Assembly (NCBI GenBank): GCA_041394265.1
Contig: JAWKIO010000005.1
Location: 3,534,001-3,598,000 of the forward strand
DNA from: Acidimicrobiales bacterium
GTDB taxonomy: Bacteria; Actinomycetota; Acidimicrobiia; Acidimicrobiales; SZUA-35
DNA: 64,000 bases
Direction of reading: 5' to 3'
The notes under the pieces were generated by a model. That model worked only from the letters and a program-made list of their open reading frames with translations, was not told where the DNA came from and made no database searches. Of the stretch, positions 53,936 through 63,233 are shown piece by piece (the stretch's first letter is position 1; every line of letters begins with the position of its first letter). The position numbers and the translations under genes are program-made.

Positions 53936-54766
53936 ATGATTGAGAAGGTGAAGTACGTGACCGACATCGAACGGTTCCGGCTTGGGGACTACCCGATGGT
54001 GTGCATACGGTCTGGCCTCCCAGCCACCAAGATGGTGTCAGTCCAAGCTCGTCGAACAACCATATGGCCATGGTTCCTGCTTCCCGTGAGCCTGATCTGG
54101 TTCGTCGTCGCGAAATGGTCTGCCGATACAGACCACCCCTGGGGGAAGCTGCCGTTCGCCGAAGGACATGTCAACGGTGTCAAGGCGAAATACGACAAGT
54201 CGATCGGTGTGATCATCGACGGCGTTCACCCGGACTTCGTTGATGCCACTCGTATGGCGCAAGGAAAGGCGGCGCTATCACGCAGCTCGTTCACGACGCC
54301 CTCTGCAGGGGCTAGTCCTGTGAGTTGGCCCAGCGACGATCGGCTCCATTCTGGCGAGATGAGCGGCTCGCTCGATGAGCGAGCAGTGCCGAACAGGCTT
54401 TCGACAGTGCGCCGGACGATGGTCCGGGTGCTCGTTCTCGTCGCTCTTTTGGTCACCGTTGCTGTCGGGCTGCTCGCTACCTGGTCGCTCTTCGCCGCAA
54501 TCGTCGGGCTGCCGCTCGTCGCGTTCGGGTCTTACGCGTTCTTGGGTGTGGCGAGGAATCCAGTCCCTCCGGTGGGAGCATTTCGTAGCGCATTGGGGTG
54601 CGGGGTGCTGCTGTTGTTCTTGGGCGTGCTCACTGCGCTGGCCTCGGCAGGTGCGCAGCAGGTGCCGATCGTTTGGATGGCAGCTGGGTTGATGGGGACC
54701 GGCGTCGCGCTGCTTGCGGGCATGGTGGTCCTTCGATTGCCGACCGTCTCGGAGCAGCGAGGGTGA
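53936..54766 (+). CDS. membrane protein, unknown
   Basis: A 276-residue protein. The N-terminal part has one helix (WPWFLLPVSLIWFVVAKWSA) and a short domain with KYDKSIGVIIDGVHPDFVDA. The C-terminal half has four further helices (MVRVLVLVALLVTVAVGLLA; LFAAIVGLPLVAFGSYAFLG; LLLFLGVLTALASAG; VWMAAGLMGTGVALLAGMVV). The two halves are joined by a polar linker and might be an old fusion. No family was recognised. Confidence 0.6.
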   Translation: MIEKVKYVTDIERFRLGDYPMVCIRSGLPATKMVSVQARRTTIWPWFLLPVSLIWFVVAKWSADTDHPWGKLPFAEGHVNGVKAKYDKSIGVIIDGVHPDFVDATRMAQGKAALSRSSFTTPSAGASPVSWPSDDRLHSGEMSGSLDERAVPNRLSTVRRTMVRVLVLVALLVTVAVGLLATWSLFAAIVGLPLVAFGSYAFLGVARNPVPPVGAFRSALGCGVLLLFLGVLTALASAGAQQVPIVWMAAGLMGTGVALLAGMVVLRLPTVSEQRG

Positions 54767-54885
54767 CTCTGAGCATGAACACCGATGCGGACGCCCTGCA
54801 ATATACGTACCTTCACCTCTCGGTGACGGGCTCTCAGAGCATCGCAGTCGACGCGTTCTCGGATGCCTCAATCGCCGTCCCACGG

Positions 54886-54934
54886 CCGGCGATCAGGGAC
54901 GCTCTTCGGTGATCGGGAGTGAGTGGTAGGGGAT
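54886..54934 (+). repeat. dispersed 50-bp repeat, copy R5
   Basis: CCGGCGATCAGGGACG, core TCGGTGATCGG, then GTGAGTGGTAGGGGAT. It lies between two convergent genes. Confidence 0.75.
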
Positions 54935-55028
54935 GGCGCCTGGTTGGTGGATCGGGATCGGCTGCGGGGACTGGTCGACGTTGGGCCGACTTGGTGGTCG
55001 TGGTCGTTGCTCTGATCGCTGGGTCGGG

Positions 55029-56549
55029 TTAGTTGCGGGCGGTGGAGAGGGTCCATACCTCTGCCGGTTCGGCGACTGGTGGAACGGGTCCTGACTTGGT
55101 GGTGGCGAGGACTGGCGTGATGGTCACGTAGCCGTCGCTGGTCGCTGTCGGCACACCTCCGGCGCGGCCCGTCGGGTGCTCAAGCCATTCCACGGGCCCG
55201 CCGTCTGCGCTGATCCAGCTGACCCCCTCATACCCGTCGTCGGTTTCGATGTAGGCGGTGACGACGAAACCGTCGGGGCCGACGGCGAGTCCCGGCCGCA
55301 TCCACGGGCGGTTCTCGGTTGAATCGATCGGTCGTTCGTCCCATGCAATGCCGTCGCTGCTTTCCCACACCACAAGCTGATACGAGCCGGCGAGTTGGTC
55401 AGTGGTGGCGCCCTCGCCCTGACGGCTACCGAGGCCGATCATCCCGTTGGGACCGGTCTGGACATCGGTGAGTTCGCCGAACGGGTGATCTGACGGCCGA
55501 TGGTCGATGGTGCCGGAGCGCCAAGTGTTGCCGTTGTCGTCGGAGTACCAGAGTCCGGGTCGCGGGTCGGGGCTCCCGGCGGAGCCGACAGCGACGATGC
55601 GTTCCCTTGTACCGGTATCGGTGGTTGTCATCGAGCTCACCACCGCATCGTCAGGCAGCCCATCGGATTGGACAGAATGCCAGCCGACACCGTCGACCGA
55701 GCGCCACAGTTGCGGGCCAGCGGGATCGGTCGCTTCTTCTGAGATCGCCAAGAACCCGTTGTCGGTCCCGATGATCGATCTCACTGACCGGCCAGCCGAA
55801 TTATCGGGCATGCGCCCGGTCGTCCAGTTGATTCCATCGGTGGTCGACCACGCGGCGGCGGTGATCGACGTCGACGCCGGATCTCGGTACGTGTAGCCGC
55901 CGATGACGACGGTTCCGTCGTGTTCGGCGATTGTCCACAGTCCAGCAGCCGGCGGCCGTGTATAGCCGTCGGGTCGGGTCTCGACGTCGCCCCAAAGATG
56001 GTCTGGGTCAGTGACCCGGGTCCAGGTGTGACCGTCGTCGGACCGCCACACGACCCCGGTGCTCGCTTGGTCGCGTTGTTCGGTACCGATCGCGAGATAG
56101 CCGAGAGCGGTCGACCTGACGGTGGTGACGAAGGTCCTGTTCTGCTTGATGGGTTGGACCAGTACGTCCGGTGTGGCCGAGGGGGCGGGGTCGAACGCGT
56201 CTCCTTGGTCGATCTGCACCCATATGTCCGCAGCCGCCGGGTCCGCCGATCCGACCGCAGCAGTTTCTGGGGACGTGCTGCGTTGAACGACGGCCACGAC
56301 GCCAACGAGGATCAACATCACGGCGGCGGCGTACACCCAGCCGGGATTGCGCGCCTGGGTGACCTTCCGAGCGGGCGCCGAACCAAGATCGTGCACGGTT
56401 GAAATCTCGAGGTCATCTAGCGTCAACCCGTCGGTGTCCACTGGTCCGAAATCGATGAGATCAGCGACCGAATGCATGCGGTGCTGGAGCTCGTTGAGCG
56501 TGATCGGGTCGCTGTTGTAGTACTCGCGGAGTTGTTGCTCGAGGGTCAT
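55029..56549 (-). CDS. membrane-anchored BNR/sialidase-type propeller protein, partner of the ECF sigma factor
   Basis: A 506-residue protein. About 85 cytoplasmic residues (LREYYNSDPITLNELQHRMH) precede one membrane helix (GWVYAAAVMLILVGVVAVVQ). The extracellular part is a propeller with repeated BNR-like Asp boxes: VVWRSDDGHTWTRV, AAWSTTDGINWTTG, LWRSVDGVGWHSV, LWYSDDNGNTWRSG and VVWESSDGIAWDE. It is translated from an ATGA overlap with the sigma gene, so it is a candidate anti-sigma factor or sensor, though no classical anti-sigma domain was recognised. Confidence 0.8.
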   Translation of the reverse strand: MTLEQQLREYYNSDPITLNELQHRMHSVADLIDFGPVDTDGLTLDDLEISTVHDLGSAPARKVTQARNPGWVYAAAVMLILVGVVAVVQRSTSPETAAVGSADPAAADIWVQIDQGDAFDPAPSATPDVLVQPIKQNRTFVTTVRSTALGYLAIGTEQRDQASTGVVWRSDDGHTWTRVTDPDHLWGDVETRPDGYTRPPAAGLWTIAEHDGTVVIGGYTYRDPASTSITAAAWSTTDGINWTTGRMPDNSAGRSVRSIIGTDNGFLAISEEATDPAGPQLWRSVDGVGWHSVQSDGLPDDAVVSSMTTTDTGTRERIVAVGSAGSPDPRPGLWYSDDNGNTWRSGTIDHRPSDHPFGELTDVQTGPNGMIGLGSRQGEGATTDQLAGSYQLVVWESSDGIAWDERPIDSTENRPWMRPGLAVGPDGFVVTAYIETDDGYEGVSWISADGGPVEWLEHPTGRAGGVPTATSDGYVTITPVLATTKSGPVPPVAEPAEVWTLSTARN

Positions 56550-57061
56550 GTGTCTGCTCCCAGATGGCGGCGAAGGTTGGTGAGACCGCGTTCGTGATGG
56601 TTTTGCAGCGACGTGCGGGCAATACCGAGCAAGTCCGCTGCCTCTGCGTGGGTGAGACCGAATCCGGTGACAAGGACGACAGCCTGGCGCTGGCGGGCGG
56701 TGAGCGAGTCGAGCGCGCCGGCCAAGCCCGGCTCGAACCTGTCCGGGGTCGATGGCTGCGTCGCCCAACCCGTGGCACGCATTGATCGTCGCCGTTGGCG
56801 AACGGCCCACCGCTCACCAACTCGATAGAGATAACCGGCAGGGTTGTCGAGTTCTGCGACCCGGTCCCACCATTGCCAGCCGTACATGAGCGCCTCGGCG
56901 GCTGCTTCGCGGCCCAGATCGTTCCCGAACCCGGCCGCAAGAGCGCGACGGAGCAGCGGCTCTTGGACTGCGAAGAACTCCTCGAAACTTCGCTGCCCGC
57001 TCGAGGTGTCGAGTCCAGCACCGTCGGGGCGATCAGCGGTCATGTTGGCAACGTCGAACAC
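56546..57061 (-). CDS. ECF sigma factor
   Basis: A 171-residue sigma-70 family protein. Region 2 is RSFEEFFAVQEPLLRRALAA, then AAAEALMYGWQWWDRVAELD and NPAGYLYRVGERWAVRQRRR. Region 4 is LDSLTARQRQAVVLVTGFGL, then THAEAADLLGIARTSLQNHH with the recognition helix. The layout is SigE-like. ATG 57061 or 57043 (MTADRPDG). It is co-transcribed with the membrane propeller protein. Confidence 0.88.
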   Translation of the reverse strand: MFDVANMTADRPDGAGLDTSSGQRSFEEFFAVQEPLLRRALAAGFGNDLGREAAAEALMYGWQWWDRVAELDNPAGYLYRVGERWAVRQRRRSMRATGWATQPSTPDRFEPGLAGALDSLTARQRQAVVLVTGFGLTHAEAADLLGIARTSLQNHHERGLTNLRRHLGADT

Positions 57062-57824
57062 TGTGACACAGCGGCCTCCCAGCGACTACGACAAGTCAGA
57101 CACCCATCAAGGCAGCCAGCCGCCGACTTGCACCACATCACCCCGACGAAATCGGCAACCACACGACAAGGCAGCATCGCCAGCGAATGTCGATCAGGGA
57201 CCGTCCGGTGTGGCCCTGACGCTCGGACGTCGGCAACGTTCGGAGCCACTCTCGAGCTCGGGTCACACCTCATCGAGTTGGCCTTGCCAGGAACTGGCCG
57301 TTGCTGGCCAGCTCAGAAGAAACGGAATGCCTCGAGCATCTGTGCATCGAGGTGAGGGACCGGGCGATAGGCCGCGCGATTGATGACTGGTTGCTCGGCC
57401 TCGACCAGCTCGCTCGACACGCTGTCGACCAACGCCTCGAAACGGTGATCACCCAACACACTCAACGCCACCGCGCCGTAGGCAAGACCACTGGCCTCGT
57501 CGACCAGCTCGATCTGCATTCGAGGGGCAAGATCGTCACTCAGGTCATCACCGGCGACAACGAGTAGAGGTCCTGGGCTCCGGGTGTGAACGCTGCCGCA
57601 ATCCGCTGGGCTCCCATCGCGTCACAGTACCGGCGATCGGGGATGGTTCTCGGAACCTGAGTGGTGAGCGTTTTGGGGACACCCACTGCGCTCATCGATG
57701 AACGAGCGGCATCGGGGACGGGTCGGGCACGGCTCGTCCGCCGGTGTGGGCGTCATGGTGGTTTGACCGTTCGGGTGACAGGTGCGATGGTCCCCAGCCA
57801 CACAACAATGTTGAAGGGGCGCGG
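57062..57824. other. 763-bp region without a firm gene, containing R6
   Basis: Apart from repeat copy R6 no firm feature was seen. A minus-strand frame ending at 57313 (MQIELVDEASGLAYGAVALS and following, 68 residues from ATG 57519) has protein-like composition but no good ribosome site and was not called as a gene. Confidence 0.4.
57630..57683 (+). repeat. dispersed 50-bp repeat, copy R6
   Basis: CCGGCGATCGGGGATG, core GGTTCTCGGAACC which is a hairpin, then GTGAGCGTTTTGGGGACACC. A diverged second half-site as in R9. Confidence 0.68.
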
Positions 57825-59177
57825 ATGTTGCACAAGATGTTGACAAAGCTGTTGCCGGCGGTCTGTTTGTCGGTCACGGTGTGGGCCGTTGGTGTGGCCC
57901 CAGTGGCCGCGTCCGATGTCGATCTGGGGCAACCAGCGTCGATGGCCGAACTGGTCGCCTCCCCGGAGTACCGCAACGAGCACGCTGGTGTGCTTCGCCT
58001 CTACCTCGCGTTCCTCGACCGTCAACCGGATGTCGCCGGTGCGGTCTACTGGATCGACCAATACGAAGACGGACGCACCGAAGACGATCTCGCCTGGGGG
58101 TTCGCGCAATCAGCAGAATTCGCCAACCTCTACGGCACCAACCTGGACAATGCAGGTTTCTTGAGTGTCGTGTACACCAACATCTTGGGTCGCAGCCCCG
58201 ACCAGGCCGGGTTCGACTACTGGCTCGGCCAGATGAACAACGGTCTGGCCAAACATCAGGTGGTCCGCTGGATCGTCGCCAACGACGAGTTCATCCGGCG
58301 GGCACCGTTCACCCGCACCAGCCCTGATCTGTCCGTCGTTCTGGTCGCACCTGGCGATGTCGACCCGACACTCGACGCCTACACGATCGACGGGCCGATG
58401 TACTCGGTCAACGACGTTCCCGCTCGAACCCTTTGCGAACAACCACTGGTCCTGCCCGAGAACGCCAGCGGCACGTTCTACATCCAAGACGTCCCGGTGG
58501 CCGCTATGACCAAGTTCACCATCTCCAGCGACGTGTACGGCTTCTCCGACCCGATCCGGTCCTCGGCGATGATCGCCGAGATCAAACGATCATTCCAGGA
58601 AGAGTGCGCAGACTTCGTCGACAACTACGGAGGAACCGACACCTACCGGAACGTGACCGTCCCGGCGTGGTGCTCCACCTGTGTGACATGGGAAATGACC
58701 AACCTGTCACCCAATTTCGGGGGCAGAGTGTTCTACACCCGGGCGGCAGCGATCGCGGTCGGTTACTCGATCAGCATCGTGGAGGTCAGCGGCTGGGTCC
58801 TGCCCAACGAGGCTGACCTCAGAGTGCTGGCCGATCGAGTACGCAGCCGACTCGAAGCTGTCGTGGTCTCGCCTCCCGCCGCTGCCGCCACATTCGAGCG
58901 CGTCAATACAGTCGGGTTTGGTTGCTCGGTCTTCACTGGTGACGCGGGCTGGTCCGCTCGGTTGCGAGTGCGAGCGCTGCCGGGACCGATCATTTCGTCC
59001 GACACGACGCTGCGTATGTCGAGTGCGCCGCTACCCGACGGCTACACCCAGGTAGGCCTCTCCTTCCGTTTTCTACCCAACTCGACGTCGAGCCAGGAGG
59101 TGATACTGAGATCCGGGCCGTTGACCATCGTCATTCCCGCCGGCCTTTACACCCGGCCCACCTGTCAAGCCGGCTAG
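57825..59177 (+). CDS. secreted DUF4214-domain protein
   Basis: A 450-residue protein with a signal peptide (LLPAVCLSVTVWAVGVAPVA). Two DUF4214-type units follow at about 40-150: LRLYLAFLDRQPDVAGAVYW and VYTNILGRSPDQAGFDYWLG, each with the GR.PD..G..YW signature found in actinobacterial and cyanobacterial surface proteins. The remaining 270 residues are a Cys-containing domain without a recognised family. ATG 57825 (MLHKMLTKLL) gives the signal peptide. Confidence 0.83.
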   Translation: MLHKMLTKLLPAVCLSVTVWAVGVAPVAASDVDLGQPASMAELVASPEYRNEHAGVLRLYLAFLDRQPDVAGAVYWIDQYEDGRTEDDLAWGFAQSAEFANLYGTNLDNAGFLSVVYTNILGRSPDQAGFDYWLGQMNNGLAKHQVVRWIVANDEFIRRAPFTRTSPDLSVVLVAPGDVDPTLDAYTIDGPMYSVNDVPARTLCEQPLVLPENASGTFYIQDVPVAAMTKFTISSDVYGFSDPIRSSAMIAEIKRSFQEECADFVDNYGGTDTYRNVTVPAWCSTCVTWEMTNLSPNFGGRVFYTRAAAIAVGYSISIVEVSGWVLPNEADLRVLADRVRSRLEAVVVSPPAAAATFERVNTVGFGCSVFTGDAGWSARLRVRALPGPIISSDTTLRMSSAPLPDGYTQVGLSFRFLPNSTSSQEVILRSGPLTIVIPAGLYTRPTCQAG

Positions 59178-59928
59178 CAAACCCGCGCATCAGGTTGACT
59201 GCACGATCAACCAACGCCGCCGAGCTTCGACCGCCGAGCCACCCGGCCCGCGGTCGGCGGTCGAAAGATGGTGGGTGGGCCGACGCTATCGAGCGGTAGC
59301 GGGCACGTCCGGGTGGATCACCTCCAGCCCACCTACTTGGCTGTGATTCCTGATTCTGACCCGGCCTCGTTGATCGCCTCCTGTTTGCACCTCGTTCTTC
59401 ATTGCCGGTGTTTGGTGCCGATGCGAGTCGGATGATCACCGGTGAAGTTGGCGAAGCGGTCGGAATGGCGAGAGTCTCAGAAAATTCATCGGAGCGGCGT
59501 CGCGGTCGTTCGCGAACCGGGGCTGTGTTGGCGACCGTGGCGGCATTGACCGTCTCGGCGTCGTGCGGCGCCGACGAGACTGCTGCGTCGCCCGTGAGCG
59601 CCAAGTTGGGCACGTCGATGCTGGAGCTCATCGAGTTCGATGGCTCGTTCGCCGACATCACCTTCACCGACATCGCCATGGCAGCAGAACGTGAAGGCAT
59701 CGAACGACCGTCAACTGGCCAGCCAATCGAGCCATTCGCAGAAGAGTTGACAGCTCGTGGCGCCGTGATCAGCTATGGATTGTTGTGGGCCTTCGTCGAT
59801 GACCCAGCTGGCTGGACGCCGGTGCTCGGTATCGAACCGGCGCAAGTCGCAGAGAGCATGAGCATTGTCACCGGGCCGCTCAACGCCCACTTTCTGTTGC
59901 CGTTCGAATCGATCGCGCTGGACGACAT

Positions 59929-61323
59929 GATGGAGTCCCGTCGGGTGGTGTAGCAGTGCCGTGCGATTCTGTTGGTCAAGTTCTTGGGGCTGCGGGCAAT
60001 GACGTTAGCGGTTCTCCTTCGTGGTCGACGAGTGGTTCGAGACTTCCGGCGGCGATGTAGCGCCGGTCCGAGGAGATCATTTCGTCGTTGATCTCGACCA
60101 GCAACGCCCCGACGAGGCGGATCACCGACTCGGTGTTGGGGAAGATCTGCACGACATCGGTGCGTCGTTTCAGTTCACGGTTCAATCGTTCGATCGGGTT
60201 GTTCGACCAGATCTTGGACCAATGCGCCGGCGGGAACCCGGTGTAGGCCAACAGATCGGTCTCCATGCCCTCCAGCTTCGTCGCGACCTCGGGCGACACA
60301 CCGGCGAGCTGGGTGACGACGTTACGCAACTGGGTGCGGGCCGACCCGGCGTCGGGCTGGGCGAAGATCGTGCGGATCAACGCAGCGATCATCAGGCGGT
60401 GCTGATGCTTGGCGACCGACAACAGGTTCCTCATCGCGTGGACTCTGCAGCGCTGCCAGCCGGCGCCCTGGAACACCCGCCGGATCGCTGCTTTCAGCCC
60501 GGCGTGGGCGTCGGAGATGACGAGGCGGACACCAGTGAGGTTGCGTTCTTTCAAACTCCGGAGGAACTCGGTCCAGAACGTTTCGTTCTCTGAGTCCCCG
60601 ACATCGACGCCGAGTACTTCGCGGTAGCCATCGGCTCGGAGACCCGTGGCGATCACGACCGCTTTGGAAGTGACCTGGCCTGCTTCGCGGACATGGACGT
60701 AGGTGGCATCCAACCAGACATAGACGAAGCGTTGATGCCCCAGATCACGGTTGCGGAGCACTGCGACATCGGCGTCGATGTTCTTGCAGATCCTGCTGAC
60801 GCTGCTCTTGGAGATGCCGGTGTCGCAGCCCAACGCCTTGACCAGGTCGTCGACCTTCCGGGTGCTGGTGCCGGTGATGTAGGCGGTCATGATCACCGCC
60901 CACAAGGCTTTGTCGATCCGGCGGCGGGGCTCGAGGAGCTCGGGGAAGAACGATCCCTGCCGGAGTTTCGGGATCCCCAGCTCGAGGTCGCCGGCGGGGG
61001 TCGATACCAGTTTCGGGCGGTGCCCGTTGCGCAGGTTGGTGCGGGCCAGGGTCCGTTCACCAGGTTCGGCGCCGATCCTCGCAGTGAGTTCGGCTTCGAT
61101 GAGTTCTTGGAGGGCGTCGGTCAGAATCTCGGCGAGAGATCCGGCAAGGCCGGTCCCGGTGAGACGCGTCTCGAAAGCGGATAGGGCAGACTCGTATTCG
61201 GTCATCGTGCGATTCCTTCTCAGTTCGTTTAGTCACTTCTGAGAATCGCACGGTGGCCACCACTCCGGAGGGAATACCCCTCCGATGGTCAGGCCGATCT
61301 ACACCACGAGACGGGACTCACCC
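59929..61323 (-). mobile_element. complete IS256-family element with target duplication
   Basis: 1395 bp. Left end GATGGAGTCCCGTCGGGTGG and right end (complement) GGGTGAGTCCCGTCTCGTGG form an imperfect 25-bp inverted repeat. It is flanked by GACGACAT on both sides, the 8-bp duplication usual for IS256. It matches the partial copy at 1-1239. Confidence 0.95.
59976..61205 (-). CDS. IS256/Mutator-family transposase, intact
   Basis: A 409-residue DDE transposase. It has VYVWLDATYVH with the first Asp, LVISDAHAGLKAA with the second, CRVHAMRNLLSVAKHQHRL in the core and WSNNPIERLNRELKRR with the Glu. ATG 61205; no lesion is visible. It could mobilise the frameshifted copy at the left window edge. 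Confidence 0.95.
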   Translation of the reverse strand: MTEYESALSAFETRLTGTGLAGSLAEILTDALQELIEAELTARIGAEPGERTLARTNLRNGHRPKLVSTPAGDLELGIPKLRQGSFFPELLEPRRRIDKALWAVIMTAYITGTSTRKVDDLVKALGCDTGISKSSVSRICKNIDADVAVLRNRDLGHQRFVYVWLDATYVHVREAGQVTSKAVVIATGLRADGYREVLGVDVGDSENETFWTEFLRSLKERNLTGVRLVISDAHAGLKAAIRRVFQGAGWQRCRVHAMRNLLSVAKHQHRLMIAALIRTIFAQPDAGSARTQLRNVVTQLAGVSPEVATKLEGMETDLLAYTGFPPAHWSKIWSNNPIERLNRELKRRTDVVQIFPNTESVIRLVGALLVEINDEMISSDRRYIAAGSLEPLVDHEGEPLTSLPAAPRT

Positions 61324-61923
61324 GACGACATCGAGGCATCAGCCCTACAGGATCCGGTGTGGAGCCCGGACCTGATGCGTGTCGAGACCGAGTCGGGTGA
61401 CTACCTCGATTGGGCTGCCGACGACAACAGGTCTGACATGGACAAAGCTGGAGGAATACGGCCGCTGGGGCGTGGAGGCCAAGTTGGTGTAGCTGGCGGG
61501 ACGGTCGTGTGGTCATCCATCCATGAGTACGTCGAGCAGGCATTGGCTGCCCAGGCTGGTGCAGTCGAGCGACTGGCGGGCTCCGATCTGGTCGTCGAAT
61601 TGCTGGCTGGCTTCGACGGGCCGCCTCCACAGGCGTTCCACCTTCGGCTCGATCCTGCCATCGACAAGGTCTCGATCGTGATGAATGTTCCAGGAGACAT
61701 CGGCTACGAAGCCGTGCTGCTCGTCTTGGACCCTGAGATCGACGGCATCCCTCAGCTCTCGCCCACGTTGGCTGGCAGTGTGGTCGACCGTGTGGGGTCA
61801 GTGATCCGGGTCCGCTTGAATGGCACTGGGGGCTATCACGCGATGGTCGAGTGCCTCTACGCCGAAACCTGCATGTCCAGCTGAATTCATTCGCCGAATC
61901 GCCAACCTGTTGTTGTCGCGAAG

Positions 61924-61975
61924 CCGGCGGTATGGGGCATTCTTCGGCGCTCGGAGAGCGAGCGGTATGGGTCAC
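61924..61975 (+). repeat. dispersed 50-bp repeat, copy R7
   Basis: CCGGCGGTATGGGGCA, core with the hairpin CGCTC-GGA-GAGCG, then GAGCGGTATGGGTCAC. It is almost identical to R8. It lies 40 bases after the split lipoprotein gene. Confidence 0.8.
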
Positions 61976-62054
61976 TCGTGCCAGTCTTTGCCACCGTCGG
62001 CTTGAGCCAAATCGTCAACTGGAACCACGACACGACTGGGAGCGTCCATACAAC

Positions 62055-62948
62055 ATGATCCGCAACCAACGTGAACGCCAACTCTCGGGCAACCGCCGAC
62101 TTCTCGCGATGCTCGCAACGGGCATGTTCTTCACCGGCTGCGGCTCGTCGTCATCATCGGCCGACAATCCCGAGCCCGAAGCAGCAGTAGAACAAGCCAT
62201 ATCCGCCGACGCCGATCCGACGACCACAACGGTCCAGGTCAGCGATAGCGAGCCGGCGGCGCACTGGCTGGTCGGGCCTGAGTACCGGGCCGAGTCGATC
62301 ACCATCGACGGCGAAGAGGTCCCTGTCGACGTCGTGTTCCAATCGTTCGCCGAGAACTCGGTTTCGATCATCGATCGCGGCAACTGCGCGGGCGGCGGCT
62401 CCTTCGACTACCAGCTGGATGACGGTCGACTGACGCAGGTGAGCGGCGGCCTCACCGAGGGCATGGGGTGCGATGCGACCGAGCCTGACCGGCAGGTCGG
62501 CGAAGCACTCGACGAGCTGCTGTTCGGCGAACCGCACGTCATGGTCGGAGCGGACTCGGTCGAGCTCGTCGGGAAACATGCCCGTCTGCTCGTCACGACC
62601 GATGATCCCGCTGGCAATGTGCCAGTGGTCCCGAACGGTGTCCGCTTCAATGGCGAGTCATCCACGATCGACGGTGTCGACGCTTCCACCGTGTCTCTGA
62701 TCAGTCCGGCCTTCTTCATCCTCACTGTCGAACTCGAGACCTGTGTGGTGCACACCCAGGTCGGTGGGCTGCAAACCGTTGAGCCTCGCAACACGATCGT
62801 TGGTGTCCCGGTCGAGGAGTGTCCGAACCCCAGCCCGAGCGATACGGCGATGCTCGAGCTGTTGGTGTCGGAACCGGTCATGACGCTCGACGATGAGCTG
62901 CTGACCGTGACCGGTCCGAGGGGAAGCATCACGCTTCGACCCAGATGA
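62055..62948 (+). CDS. putative lipoprotein, unknown
   Basis: A 297-residue protein. Signal and lipobox: RRLLAMLATGMFFTGC, then a Ser-rich linker. The mature part contains two strand-rich repeats with Cys pairs (VSIIDRGNCAGGGSFDYQLD; LTEGMGCD; then VELETCVVHTQVGG) and ends LLTVTGPRGSITLRPR, resembling META/HslJ-type domains, although this is not certain. ATG 62055. Confidence 0.65.
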   Translation: MIRNQRERQLSGNRRLLAMLATGMFFTGCGSSSSSADNPEPEAAVEQAISADADPTTTTVQVSDSEPAAHWLVGPEYRAESITIDGEEVPVDVVFQSFAENSVSIIDRGNCAGGGSFDYQLDDGRLTQVSGGLTEGMGCDATEPDRQVGEALDELLFGEPHVMVGADSVELVGKHARLLVTTDDPAGNVPVVPNGVRFNGESSTIDGVDASTVSLISPAFFILTVELETCVVHTQVGGLQTVEPRNTIVGVPVEECPNPSPSDTAMLELLVSEPVMTLDDELLTVTGPRGSITLRPR

Positions 62949-62992
62949 AGTCCTCGAACAGAGATCACCGATCTGTTCGATGCATCCTCAGA

Positions 62993-63045
62993 CCGGCGGT
63001 ATGGGGCACTATTCGGCGCTCGGAGAGCGAGTGGTATGGGGCACC
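62993..63045 (+). repeat. dispersed 50-bp repeat, copy R8
   Basis: CCGGCGGTATGGGGCA, core CGCTC-GGA-GAGCG, then GAGTGGTATGGGGCACC. The clearest copy: both half-sites share GGTATGGGGCA. Confidence 0.82.
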
Positions 63046-63233
63046 GCACCGTGGGGAGGTTCCACACAAACCAGGCCAGTTCAACGCAACGACCTCGAAG
63101 CCATGAACGCTTTGGCGGCCGAGTCCAACAGGGTGCTGGACATATAGCTGACGGTGTCGGCGGGCCACCACCGCCCTCGTGGGACATGAGCCTGTAGGGC
63201 CGCGGGCTGCGCCAGGGCCGCTATGGAAGCCAC

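Larger units (their letters stand above)
59465..61884 (+). pseudogene. lipoprotein gene split in frame by an IS256 element
   Basis: Before the IS the frame reads MARVSENSSERRRGRSRTGA, a hydrophobic signal (VLATVAALTVSASC, lipobox Cys) and a domain to LPFESIALDD. After the IS it resumes as DDIEASALQDPVWSPDLMRV and ends YAETCMSS at 61884. The 8-bp duplication GACGACAT (59921-59928 and 61324-61331) codes for the shared Asp-Asp in both frames. Removal of the IS and one duplication restores a single frame of 338 codons. Family unknown. Confidence 0.8.

Noticed and set aside
57313..57519. Small minus-strand gene before R6
   Set aside because: The composition is protein-like, but there is no ribosome site and no recognised family, and a plus-strand frame overlaps it; the evidence is too weak for a gene call.
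36645..63045. The dispersed repeats as integron attC sites
   Set aside because: The same-strand repeats between accessory genes recall a cassette array, but the GTTRRRY and RYYYAAC core sites of attC are missing and no IntI gene is in the window. Spacing is also far too wide and genes lie on both strands.
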